From positions 248,001-312,000 of the forward strand of contig NZ_REFR01000010.1 in assembly GCF_003688555.1 (NCBI RefSeq): a DNA stretch of 64,000 nt, read 5' to 3'. Positions 28,403 through 40,589 of this stretch are shown here, piece by piece. How positions within the stretch are numbered: position 1 is the first letter of the stretch; each line of letters opens with the position of its first letter. Source of the DNA: Eilatimonas milleporae. Its GTDB lineage: Bacteria; Pseudomonadota; Alphaproteobacteria; Sphingomonadales; Kordiimonadaceae. Under the pieces are notes generated by a model. That model saw nothing but the letters and a program-made list of their open reading frames with translations, had not been told where the DNA came from and ran no database searches. The translations under genes and the position numbers were made by a program.

Positions 28403-29962
28403 ATGACCGTACCCGTCACCGACACCATCCTGATTGTCGATTTCGGCAGTCAGGTCACGCAGTTGATCGCGCGACGGGTGCGTGAGGCCGGGGTTTATTC
28501 CGAGATCGTGCCGTTTCAGTCGGCGGATGCGGCGCTGGATCGTTTGCGGCCCAGGGGGGTGATCCTGTCCGGCGGGCCGGCCTCGGTGACCCACAGCGAT
28601 ACGCCGCGTGCACCGGAAGGGCTGTTTTCCATGGGAGTGCCGGTCCTTGGCATTTGCTACGGTCAGCAAACCATGGTGGCCCAGCTTGGCGGGTCCGTCA
28701 CCACGTCCGACCATCAGGAATTCGGCCGTGCCTTTGTCGATGTGCAGGAGCCTTGTGGCCTGTTTGACGGTATCTGGGAAACCGGCACGCGCGAACAGGT
28801 GTGGATGAGCCACGGTGACCATGTGGATGCCCTGCCGGACGGTTTTCGTGTGGTCGCGACCAGCGAGGGTGCGCCCTTTGCCGCCATTGCCGACGATGCA
28901 CGGCATTTTTACGGCCTGCAATTCCACCCCGAGGTGGTACACACGCCGCACGGCGCCGCGCTGCTTGCCCGCTTTGCCCGCGAGATTTGCGGCTGTGCCG
29001 GCGACTGGTCCATGGCGGGGTTCCGCGAGGCCAAGATCGCCGACATCCGCGCGCAGGTGGGGGACGGCAAGGTCATCTGCGGTCTGTCCGGCGGGGTTGA
29101 TTCCTCCGTTGTCGCCGTGCTGCTGCATGAAGCCATCGGCGACCGGCTCACCTGTGTGTTTGTCGACCACGGCCTGATGCGCCAGGGCGAGGCCGATCAG
29201 GTCGTCAGTCTGTTCCGCGAGCATTATCACATCAATCTGGTGCACCGGGATGCCAGCGACCTGTTCCTCGGCGCGCTGGCGGGCGTCAGCGACCCGGAAG
29301 TCAAGCGCAAGACCATCGGCAAGCTGTTCATCGATGTCTTCGAGGAAGAGGCCGCCGCCGTCGGCGGGGCGGACTTTCTGGCGCAGGGCACGCTCTATCC
29401 GGATGTGATTGAAAGCGTCTCTTTTACCGGCGGCCCATCGGTGACGATCAAGTCGCACCATAATGTGGGCGGCCTGCCGGAGCGCATGCGCATGGCGCTG
29501 GTCGAACCCTTGCGCGAGCTGTTCAAGGATGAGGTCCGCGCACTGGGGCGGGAGCTTGGCCTGCCGGATGCCTTTGTGGGCCGCCATCCCTTTCCGGGGC
29601 CGGGGCTCGCCATCCGTATTCCGGGCGGGATCACCCGCGAGAAATGCGACATTCTGCGCAAGGCCGACGCCATTTATCTGGAAGAAATCAGGAACGCCGG
29701 TCTTTACGACAGCATCTGGCAGGCCTTTGCCGTGCTGTTGCCGGTGAAGACCGTCGGCGTCATGGGCGATGCGCGCACCTATGACCATGTGTGCGGCCTG
29801 CGCGCCGTCACCTCCACCGACGGCATGACGGCGGACTATTATCCCTTCCCGCATGATTTTCTGGGCCGGGTGGCCACCCGCATCATCAATGAGGTGCGCG
29901 GCATCAACCGCGTTGTCTATGACATCACCTCAAAACCCCCCGGCACGATCGAGTGGGAATAA
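28403..29962 (+). CDS. guaA: GMP synthase (glutamine-hydrolysing)
   Basis: GuaA aminates XMP to GMP, using ammonia from glutamine. The N-terminal class I glutaminase domain shows the catalytic Cys in GICYGQQ and the His in LQFHPEV. The ATP pyrophosphatase loop is SGGVDSSVV, and the dimerisation domain ends with the typical PGTIEWE. Length is 519 residues. The start follows CCGAGGAGACG. It lies 39 bp downstream of aspS. Confidence 0.98.
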   Translation: MTVPVTDTILIVDFGSQVTQLIARRVREAGVYSEIVPFQSADAALDRLRPRGVILSGGPASVTHSDTPRAPEGLFSMGVPVLGICYGQQTMVAQLGGSVTTSDHQEFGRAFVDVQEPCGLFDGIWETGTREQVWMSHGDHVDALPDGFRVVATSEGAPFAAIADDARHFYGLQFHPEVVHTPHGAALLARFAREICGCAGDWSMAGFREAKIADIRAQVGDGKVICGLSGGVDSSVVAVLLHEAIGDRLTCVFVDHGLMRQGEADQVVSLFREHYHINLVHRDASDLFLGALAGVSDPEVKRKTIGKLFIDVFEEEAAAVGGADFLAQGTLYPDVIESVSFTGGPSVTIKSHHNVGGLPERMRMALVEPLRELFKDEVRALGRELGLPDAFVGRHPFPGPGLAIRIPGGITREKCDILRKADAIYLEEIRNAGLYDSIWQAFAVLLPVKTVGVMGDARTYDHVCGLRAVTSTDGMTADYYPFPHDFLGRVATRIINEVRGINRVVYDITSKPPGTIEWE

Positions 29963-29976
29963 AAAAGAAAACTCAT

Positions 29977-30204
29977 ATGAAAAAAGGGAAACGGGTAAAG
30001 TCAAATATCGGAGCATGGATAGCTGTCGGTGCTGGCATAGGCGCAGCACTCTCTGCTGCAACTCAGCAGCCATATTGGGTGGCGATAGGTGTTGCATTGG
30101 GAGCCGCACTTGGCAGCGTTAAAAACAGAAAAATGAATCATGAATATCCTAGAGATATTGTTCGACTGACAGGAAGCGGCAGATGCTTTCCAAAAGTCTT
30201 ATAG
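29977..30204 (+). CDS. Small glycine-zipper membrane protein
   Basis: The 75-residue protein starts with a basic segment (MKKGKRVKS). Two hydrophobic Gly/Ala-rich stretches follow, WIAVGAGIGAALSAA and WVAIGVALGAALGS, with the GxxxG spacing of glycine-zipper proteins. It is probably a small inner-membrane protein; function is unknown. It is richer in A/T than guaA and the next gene, which hints at later acquisition. ATG 29977 lies 14 bp after the guaA stop; an upstream GTG at 29953 is inside guaA. The 3' end overlaps the convergent acyl-CoA dehydrogenase by 6 bp. Confidence 0.65.
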   Translation: MKKGKRVKSNIGAWIAVGAGIGAALSAATQQPYWVAIGVALGAALGSVKNRKMNHEYPRDIVRLTGSGRCFPKVL

Positions 30205-31341
30205 CCCCATCTGACGCACGGCGAGGTCGCGCATGATTTCCTCCGATCCGCCCCCGATCGCCTGCACTTTCACTTCCCGGTAAACCCGCTCGACCGGGTT
30301 GCCGCGCAGATAGCCGGCACCGCCCAGGATCTGCATCGCCTCCGACGCGCAGAACTCAAGCGCTTTGGATGCGGAGAATTTCGCCTTGGAAATCTCCGCC
30401 ACCGGCATGGGGCCTTCATTGGCCTGATGACAGATATGATTGAGGTAAGCCTCCACCATATCCATTTTCGCGGACATGTCGGCCAGCTTGTGCCGGATCA
30501 CCTGATGCTCGATCAGGCGTTTGCCGAACGTTTCTCGTTCCTGCGCCCAGGCCACGGATTCGTCGAAGCAGACCTTCATCATGCCCAGCATGCCCGCCAC
30601 CATGGTGAGGCGTTCAAAATTGAAATTGTTCATAATAGCGAGAAAGCCTCTGTCCTTCTCGCCCATCAGGTTGGTCGCCGGGACGCGGCATTCGTCGAAA
30701 TACAGCGTGGCCTGGTCCGACGCCCACCAGCCCATCTTGCGGGGCAGGGGGGTGCGGGAGAAACCCGGCGTATCCGCCTCGACGAAAAACAGGGAAATGC
30801 CTTTTAGGCCTTCCCCGCCTGTCCGGGCGCCGACAACGAAATAATCCGATTTCATACCGCTGGTGATGAATGCCTTCGATCCGTTCAGGACATAATGGTT
30901 GCCGTCCTGTCGCGCTGTTGTCCGGACGGCGGCGACATCGGAACCGCCGCTCGGCTCCGTGATGGCGAGGCTGGAGCTTTTGCGTCCCGCCACAATGTCG
31001 CGCAGGCACATGTCGCGGATCTCTTCATTGGCGAGCTCGGCGATCGGGCCGATCGAGATGGATCGCCCTCCAAGCGCGGCATTGACGCCTGTGGCGCCGC
31101 ACCGGCTCATTTCCTCGGCATAGGCGGCACGCATGAAGCAGTCATCGAAGCCGAGGCCGCCGTATTCCTCGTCAACGCCGAAACCGAAGGCGCCGAGAGC
31201 GCCGACCTTCTCATGAAGCGCCCAGGGGATTTCACCGGCCTCGTCCCATTCATCGGCATATGGGGTTACCTCGTTGGCGACAAAGCTCCGCACCGTTTCC
31301 CGGAAGGCGCGGCGTTCCTCGTTTTCAAAGGGGTTCATCAT
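30199..31341 (-). CDS. Acyl-CoA dehydrogenase
   Basis: This FAD-dependent enzyme of 380 residues introduces the alpha-beta double bond in acyl-CoA thioesters and passes electrons to ETF. The FAD/substrate signature SLAITEPSGGSDVAA lies near residue 128. The C-terminal GGSEEIMRDL carries the likely catalytic Glu. The ATGATG start at 31341 has GGAG about 9 bases upstream. It could serve fatty-acid or branched-chain acyl-CoA oxidation; the sequence alone does not fix chain length. It has no obvious operon partner here. Confidence 0.92.
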   Translation of the reverse strand: MMNPFENEERRAFRETVRSFVANEVTPYADEWDEAGEIPWALHEKVGALGAFGFGVDEEYGGLGFDDCFMRAAYAEEMSRCGATGVNAALGGRSISIGPIAELANEEIRDMCLRDIVAGRKSSSLAITEPSGGSDVAAVRTTARQDGNHYVLNGSKAFITSGMKSDYFVVGARTGGEGLKGISLFFVEADTPGFSRTPLPRKMGWWASDQATLYFDECRVPATNLMGEKDRGFLAIMNNFNFERLTMVAGMLGMMKVCFDESVAWAQERETFGKRLIEHQVIRHKLADMSAKMDMVEAYLNHICHQANEGPMPVAEISKAKFSASKALEFCASEAMQILGGAGYLRGNPVERVYREVKVQAIGGGSEEIMRDLAVRQMGL

Positions 31342-31569
31342 GGCGGTATCTCCGGGACGGTGTTCAGAAACAGGGTGACGTCAGGACCGGGTGGGCGCGG
31401 TCTGTCCTGGCGGTCTGATGGCGTTTTGTGGACACAGACAACGATATTCCCCTTCCGGTAGCATGACTCTTTATAGAACGTATCAGAGGCGCGGTCGATG
31501 ACAACGGAGCGGTCCGGCAGTCGTCAAGCTGTACCGGCCCTGTCGATCACCTGTGATCGCGCGGTTGGC

Positions 31570-36001
<4,432 letters not shown>

Positions 36002-36005
<4 letters not shown>

Positions 36006-37270
36006 GGCTGCATCTCCCTTGCGGCATGCTCGCCGCTTAGCCGCAGCAGGGCGGCGTCCGTCATCAGATAGGTCTCGATGTGATCCACCCGCTGTTTGTG
36101 CAGACCGATGAGAACCTCGTGGGCATCCAGAATGTCGCGAAACGGCAGCGCGCCCTTTCGATATCCCTCTTCGGCAAGGGCGAGCGCTTCCTCAGCCTGC
36201 GGGATCAGGCTTGTCTCAAGGGTTTCCAGGGTTCTGACCGTCAACAGTGCCGATTGGCGCAGGGCATGCGCCTGCCGGGTGACCTGCTGCACAAGCGCGC
36301 GCCGCTCCGTTTCAATGGCCCGTTCCTCGGCGCGGGCCTTGGCAAGGGAGGCATCGCTGCGCGTGCCCATGCCGAGCGGTACCGACACCCCGGCCACAAG
36401 GCCGAAATTGTCCGCCGCGCCAAAATTCCGGACACCGACGCTCCAGGTGACGTCCGCGTTCCGCTTGCTATGCTCGAATGCGGTTCTGGCCTGTGCCTGA
36501 CGTTGGCGGGCGTTCAGTTCCAGCATTTCGGGCAGGGCGGAAAAGCCGGGATCGACGGTGCGAACCGTTCGCACCGTTTCGATCAGCCGTGTGTCGAGCG
36601 CAAAACCCGCTTCGGCCCCGGTCAGGCTGGACAGCTGGAACAGGAACGCCGCTTCCTCCATCGCGAACCTGCGCAGGTCGGTTTGCGCCGACAACAATTC
36701 TGTCGAAGCCCGCACACCGGCAAGCGCGGGGTCGGCGGCCTGGCGCACCCTTGCCTCAATCGCCGATTTCAGGTCGGTGACATGCTCGATTTCCATGCAG
36801 GCCACTGCCTGCCGCGCTCTGGCAATCAGGGCCGAGAAATACAGTGTCCGTACATCATAAATGATTTGCGTGTCGGATCTGGCCGTGGCGGCCTCCATGA
36901 CATCGACGCCGCGCGCCGCCAGTCTTTCGCGGGCTTCGCGTTTGCCGCCCCTTTCCCAGACGCGGGTATAACTGCCCGTCAGTTCAAGACTGTCGATATT
37001 GTCCGTGCGCCCAATGGCCGGGAAATCCTCGGTGCCCACCCTGACCGCGTCGGGGGGACGGAAGGCGGCGATGGCCTGATCCGTGCGGGCAATCTCTACG
37101 CCTGCGCGCGCCACGTCCCGGCGCATATCGTGGTGCAGGGCCAGCGTGATCGCACGGTCCAGCGACATCAGTCCCGCCGGTGCGGTTTCCGCGACCGGGC
37201 AGCGTGTCTCATGGTCCGGTAAGGGCGTGGATACGGACAGCGCCAATGCGGCTGCCAGTGGTATCAGCAT
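36002..37270 (-). CDS. czcC: Outer-membrane efflux channel CzcC (TolC family)
   Basis: The 422-residue protein has a signal peptide (LIPLAAALALS) and a pair of outer-membrane efflux repeats. The first contains LMSLDRAITLALHHD and the second SVGVRNFGAADNFGLVAGVSV-like strand and helix pattern (described in pieces: SVGVRNFG, NFGLVAGV). Long helices rich in Ala, Glu and Arg fit the TolC tunnel. ATG 37270 has TTGGAG 9 bases upstream. It is the first pump gene, preceded by a perfect hairpin (37300-37323). Confidence 0.88.
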
Positions 37271-37299
37271 TACGAAAAACTCCAAATCCGGGAAGGTCG

Positions 37300-37323
37300 G
37301 GCATCCGTGGGGGCACGGATGCC
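37300..37323. promoter_or_regulatory. Perfect 10-bp hairpin between czcI-like gene and czcC
   Basis: GGCATCCGTG (37300-37309) and CACGGATGCC (37314-37323) pair fully around a GGGG loop. On the transcribed strand the loop reads CCCC. No T-tract follows, so this is more likely an mRNA processing or stability element, or a partial attenuator, than a terminator. It sits 30 bp ahead of the czcC start. Confidence 0.55.
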
Positions 37324-37342
37324 TGTGTGACGCGGATTTGGA

Positions 37343-37717
37343 TCAGTCGGGGATGTGGTCGGTCAGATAGACAGGGTCGGGCAGCGGTGCATCGGATGCG
37401 AAAAGAAAGGCCGGTTTCACCTGCTCGTTCCATTCGATCGAGAGGGTTGCCCCCGTCACCGCGCATCCGTGACAGTGGGAGACATGATCGCCGGCGCCGT
37501 GTTCCCCGGTCTGACCGTCATCGCTGTTGCCGTGGTGATGACCGTCCCGGTGGACATAAAAGGCTTCGTGCAGGGCCAGTATCATACTGTCCGGCGACAC
37601 TTTCTCGATCCCGCTGCCCGTGTCGTGCTGTGCATGCAGAAGTGTATCGGCCGCATTGGCGGCTGCCCCGGACACCGTCCAGGCAAGACAGATCAGTATG
37701 ATCAGACACTTTCGCAT
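37343..37717 (-). CDS. Exported His-rich protein, CzcI-like
   Basis: The protein has 124 residues, with a signal peptide (CLIILICLAWTVSGAA). A metal-ligand-rich middle carries FYVHRDGHHHGNSDD and HVSHCHGC. The C-terminus is Pro/Asp rich. Small His-rich periplasmic proteins such as CzcI often precede czcCBA and are thought to modulate metal induction. That role is inferred from position and composition. ATG 37717 starts a normal signal peptide; an in-frame ATG at 37747 adds ten polar residues. It is the first gene of the - strand czc unit. Confidence 0.7.
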   Translation of the reverse strand: MRKCLIILICLAWTVSGAAANAADTLLHAQHDTGSGIEKVSPDSMILALHEAFYVHRDGHHHGNSDDGQTGEHGAGDHVSHCHGCAVTGATLSIEWNEQVKPAFLFASDAPLPDPVYLTDHIPD

Positions 37718-38122
37718 ACACGAATGGATAGGCTTTGGCTGCGCCATAAATCAAGCGCTTTTCTCTTGAAAAAGATGTGAAGCGTCATTACCGAAAAGGC
37801 ACCATCATATCATCCGCAATCGCTAAAGAAGGACTTAGTAGGGTACTCCGGTGGCGAAGGTGTGTCGTGAGGGTGCGGATTGCTCTTTCTAACCGGTCCG
37901 GATCGCTTGCCGTTCCTTTGGACAGGGCATCATATGTTGCACTATACACGTTTACGAGGCCGGTTTGGTATGGTGCCATATATACGGCACCCCAGTGGCT
38001 TTGGGATTAGTATTTTTTGTCGAATAGATTGAATGTCATGCAGAATATTGTATTGAAAAGCATGTTGTGGAATTTTTATTAAAATTGGTGAATTTAATTT
38101 ATTTGAAATCTTGAGTGATAAA
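37718..38122. other. Divergent AT-rich intergenic region
   Basis: These 405 bases separate the czc unit (-) from the methyltransferase (+). Base composition falls sharply after about 37,990. Small inverted repeats are present: CTTTTC-tctt-GAAAAAG around 37758-37774, near the czcI-like start, and GGTGCC / GGCACC around 37973-37992. No coding sequence, tRNA or MerR/CzcR-type gene was seen. The czc promoter must lie in the first part but could not be placed. Confidence 0.5.
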
Positions 38123-38986
38123 ATGAGTATTTGTAAATTCATAAATCTGGATCTGAATTTTTACAGAGAAAACTACACTGATCTTAGAGCGTTTTCTGAT
38201 GCCAGACTTGTGAGTCACTATGAAAGAAACGGCTACAGAGAAGGCAGGCTGACTTCGGCTATTGCCGATAGGCAGGGGTTTCTGGGTATAATCACTGGAA
38301 ACAATATTTTAGAAATAGGTCCTTTCTATAATCCGCTGATACGGGGACGCCATGTAAAATATGTTGATGTTCTTGCGACGGCAGGTTTAAGAGAAAAAGC
38401 AAAAAGTATCGGCAAAAATCCGGACCATATACCGCATATTGATTATGTGGTGCCTGCTGGAAATCTTAGCGTAATTCATGACCGCTTTGATGCTGTATGT
38501 TCCTCTCACAATATTGAGCATCAGCCGGACCTGATCGGTCATTTAAAGGATGTCGCACGATGTTTGTCTCCGGGCGGGAAATATTATCTCATCATACCGA
38601 ATGCAGCTTATTGTTATGATGCAAGCCTGCCGCTCACGAAAATAAGCGAAATCTTCAATGCCGCGTATGAACGGCGGACAGTGCACACCATCGGGTCTGT
38701 CATCGAGCACTGGGCGATGACCACCCATAACAAAACACTGAGACACTGGCAGTCAAAAGGGCAGGGCTTTACGCCGCTCGACCCGGATAAGGTGATGGCG
38801 GCCATCCGGGAATATGAACAGGCCGATGGCGGCTATATCGACGTGCATGCGTGGCAGTTTACCCCTCTGTCCTTCAGCAATATCATGAATTGCCTTATTG
38901 CCATGGGGGCTGTTCCGTTCCGAAGCGTGACGGTCAATGGGCCTGTTTACGGCCGTAACGAATTCACCGCCATACTCGCTGCATGA
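38123..38986 (+). CDS. SAM-dependent methyltransferase with HY-x3-GYREGR N-terminus
   Basis: The 287-residue protein begins with a short module (LDLNFYRENYTDLR, then VSHYERNGYREGR). This type of module is also found at the start of many glycosyltransferases and surface-polysaccharide proteins. A class I methyltransferase fold follows: ILEIGPFYNPLIRG as motif I, DAVCSSHNIEHQPDL as the post-II region and LSPGGKYYLIIP. The first part of the gene (to about 38,640) is AT-rich with unusual codons and the rest is GC-rich like the genome, suggesting a mosaic gene. Likely role is polysaccharide or sugar methylation; that is inference. TTG 38111 is an alternative start. Confidence 0.75.
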   Translation: MSICKFINLDLNFYRENYTDLRAFSDARLVSHYERNGYREGRLTSAIADRQGFLGIITGNNILEIGPFYNPLIRGRHVKYVDVLATAGLREKAKSIGKNPDHIPHIDYVVPAGNLSVIHDRFDAVCSSHNIEHQPDLIGHLKDVARCLSPGGKYYLIIPNAAYCYDASLPLTKISEIFNAAYERRTVHTIGSVIEHWAMTTHNKTLRHWQSKGQGFTPLDPDKVMAAIREYEQADGGYIDVHAWQFTPLSFSNIMNCLIAMGAVPFRSVTVNGPVYGRNEFTAILAA

Positions 38987-39004
38987 AGACCCGCTGCGCT
39001 GTCC

Positions 39005-39391
39005 TTAAGACGGGTCCCTGGCCAGGGGCAGGCGCGCGTCCGCCCAGGCCAGCAGGCCGCCTTCCACATTGAAGATGTCCGTGTGTCCGGCCGCTAGGGC
39101 TTTCTCCGCCGCCTGTAGTGAGCGTTTGCCGCTGAGACAGGAAAAGGCAACCGGCCGGTCCTTGTCGCCGCCGGCAGCCGCCAGGGCCGCGATCAGGAAG
39201 TCCGGGTCCTGCAGGGTGACGCCGTGACTGTCCACGGGCCGGCCCGTCTTGGCCCATTCATCGGGTCCGCGCACATCGATCAGTGTGATCGCCCCTTTCG
39301 CGCACAGGTCATGGGCTTCATATACGGTGATCCGTTTGATGTGTGTTGCGGATTTTTTGCGGCCAAGGCCGAACAGACGTTTCAAAGACAT
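39005..39391 (-). CDS. Rhodanese-like domain protein
   Basis: This single-domain sulfurtransferase-type protein has 128 residues. IDVRGPDEW and the active-site loop SCLSGKRS, with the catalytic Cys, are both present, and the closing block is VEGGLLAW. A basic N-terminal segment (LKRLFGLGRKK) has no clear signal peptide. Rhodanese domains carry sulfane sulfur as a Cys persulfide. The neighbouring DUF2892 pseudogene and Crp/Fnr regulator, all on the - strand, suggest a sulfide or persulfide cluster. The ribosome site is weak. Confidence 0.85.
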   Translation of the reverse strand: MSLKRLFGLGRKKSATHIKRITVYEAHDLCAKGAITLIDVRGPDEWAKTGRPVDSHGVTLQDPDFLIAALAAAGGDKDRPVAFSCLSGKRSLQAAEKALAAGHTDIFNVEGGLLAWADARLPLARDPS

Positions 39392-39415
39392 GATGAGTAG
39401 AGCTTTCTGTGAACG

Positions 39416-39446
39416 GATACGCTGTAATACCGATACGCTGTAATAC
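39416..39446. repeat. 15-bp perfect tandem duplication
   Basis: GATACGCTGTAATAC occurs at 39416-39430 and again at 39432-39446, one base apart. It fills the short gap between the rhodanese start and the end of the broken DUF2892 gene. A 16-bp tandem duplication by slippage is the simplest reading. Confidence 0.7.
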
Positions 39447-39455
39447 TGGAGATTA

Positions 39456-39670
39456 TCAGGATTTCGGGCGGGTGCGCCACCCGAACATCCCGTAGATCGG
39501 GCAGAATTTTACGGCCCCGTTGCCAGAAAGATAACCCCGGCGGCAAGCGAGACGATCCCCGTTATATCCGGCAGGGCCATGGACGGGACAAAAAACGGCA
39601 GGGCCGCCAGAATGGCCCCCAGAAGAACTCTCAAAATACGGTCCGGTGTTCCGACATTCGCAGATATCAT
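39456..39670 (-). pseudogene. DUF2892 (YgaP-type) membrane protein, broken by a 1-base frameshift
   Basis: From ATG 39670 the frame encodes 53 residues starting MISANVGTPDRILRVLLGA. Two membrane stretches follow, and the frame stops with TAA at 39509-39511. The missing end continues in the next frame as AVKFCPIYGMFGWRTRPKS down to 39456. Restoring one G in the run at 39515-39518 would give one 71-residue protein with the full DUF2892 pattern (NVGTxDR at the start, a CPIYxMFG end). This may be a real inactivation, a slippage site in a G run, or a sequencing error. It lies between a Crp/Fnr gene and a rhodanese gene. Confidence 0.8.
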
Positions 39671-39733
39671 TGCGGCCTCCATTCAATTGACTGCGAAGGC
39701 AGGTTATCAGGATGGCCCCGGTGTTTCGGTGAC

Positions 39734-40369
39734 TTAGTCACCAAGGCTTGCCAGACGTTCCAGCGGCGCGGTGTCCCGTATACGGAACATGCCGCGTCCG
39801 CGTTCGATAAAGCCCTGTTTCTCCCATTCGGCCAGCTTGCGGCTGATCACTTCGCGGGCCGTGCCGAGATCGGCGGCAAGTCTTTCGTGAGTGATGCGAA
39901 TGTCGGGCGACTGCCTGTGCATTTGCAGTGCACGGTCCGCAAGGCGCCGGTCAATCGGGACAAAGGCCACTTCCTCGACTTTTTCCATCATCGCGGCCAG
40001 GCGGGCGGAAAAGGACGAAAACACGATCCGGCGGAAATCGGCCGAGCGGCTCAATTGAGCCTCAAACGCATCGGCGGGCAGGGCGCAGGCCCATGTGTCC
40101 TCTTCCGCGACCGCCTCGGCACAATAGGCATCGCCGCCCAGAAGACACGAGGTGGTCAGCACACAGGTCTCGCCGCCGCCGAAACGGTACAGCATGATCG
40201 TTCTGCCGTTTCTGGCGATCAGATCGACCCGGATCGATCCTGTCAGAAGATAGAAAAACCGGTTGCAGGGGTCGCCGGTCTGAAAAACCCGCGTGCCCTT
40301 TGGGACGAAGACGGTCGAGGCATCCTTCAGGCAGTCGGGTCTGTGAAAGTTTTCCTGTGGCTGGCTCAT
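39734..40369 (-). CDS. Cys-rich Crp/Fnr family regulator
   Basis: The 211-residue protein has an N-terminal cyclic-nucleotide-type beta-roll (GDPCNRFFYLLTGSIRVD, GGGETCVLTTSCLLGG). A C-terminal winged helix-turn-helix follows (RITHERLAADLGTAREVISRKL as two blocks). Six cysteines lie in the sensor half (about residues 13, 35, 69, 75, 83, 95), but not in the FNR cluster arrangement. Redox or persulfide sensing is therefore plausible, given the rhodanese and DUF2892 genes downstream; that is inference. ATG 40369 is the start. Confidence 0.85.
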   Translation of the reverse strand: MSQPQENFHRPDCLKDASTVFVPKGTRVFQTGDPCNRFFYLLTGSIRVDLIARNGRTIMLYRFGGGETCVLTTSCLLGGDAYCAEAVAEEDTWACALPADAFEAQLSRSADFRRIVFSSFSARLAAMMEKVEEVAFVPIDRRLADRALQMHRQSPDIRITHERLAADLGTAREVISRKLAEWEKQGFIERGRGMFRIRDTAPLERLASLGD

Positions 40370-40456
40370 GACGCAAGGCTAGCAAAGGCATTACCGCATG
40401 TCCGCGAAAATCTCCCCCCGGAGCAAGGCACGCTCCATGGGGGCGGGCGAAAATGC

Positions 40457-40482
40457 GGCCTGACTGATTAGTCAGTCAGGCC
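40457..40482. promoter_or_regulatory. 26-bp palindrome, TetR-type operator candidate (copy 1)
   Basis: Two 11-base arms, GGCCTGACTGA and TCAGTCAGGCC, flank the centre TTAG. The inner 21 bases are identical to a second copy at 45526-45546. It lies in the divergent region between the Crp/Fnr gene and the ATP-grasp operon, 107 bp before the ATP-grasp start. The pattern TGACTGA-n4-TCAGTCA resembles sites of TetR-family repressors; no TetR gene is in the window. Confidence 0.6.
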
Positions 40483-40488
40483 GTTCTA

Positions 40489-40510
40489 TTTTATGGCCGT
40501 TTTATGGCCG
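40489..40510. repeat. Two tandem 11-bp units beside operator copy 1
   Basis: TTTTATGGCCG is repeated exactly at 40489-40499 and 40500-40510, directly after the palindrome and ahead of the ATP-grasp gene. It falls where a promoter would be expected and may be part of a regulator site. Confidence 0.5.
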
Positions 40511-40589
40511 TATTTTCAAAGCACGGCTCGATTTTCATAAACGGGGTGGATAGGGTGCTGTCACAGGATTACGACCGGAGAAAGACGGT

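Noticed and set aside
27125-29854. A 909-codon open frame on the - strand opposite aspS and guaA
   Set aside because: It is fully antisense to two certain genes, has low-complexity His/Gly/Gln composition typical of the reverse frame of GC-rich genes, and shows no family motif.
39456-39686. A 76-codon - strand frame read as an intact Gly/Cys-rich protein
   Set aside because: Only its last 20 residues are conserved. The rest is the wrong frame of a DUF2892 gene, so it is treated as a frameshifted pseudogene.
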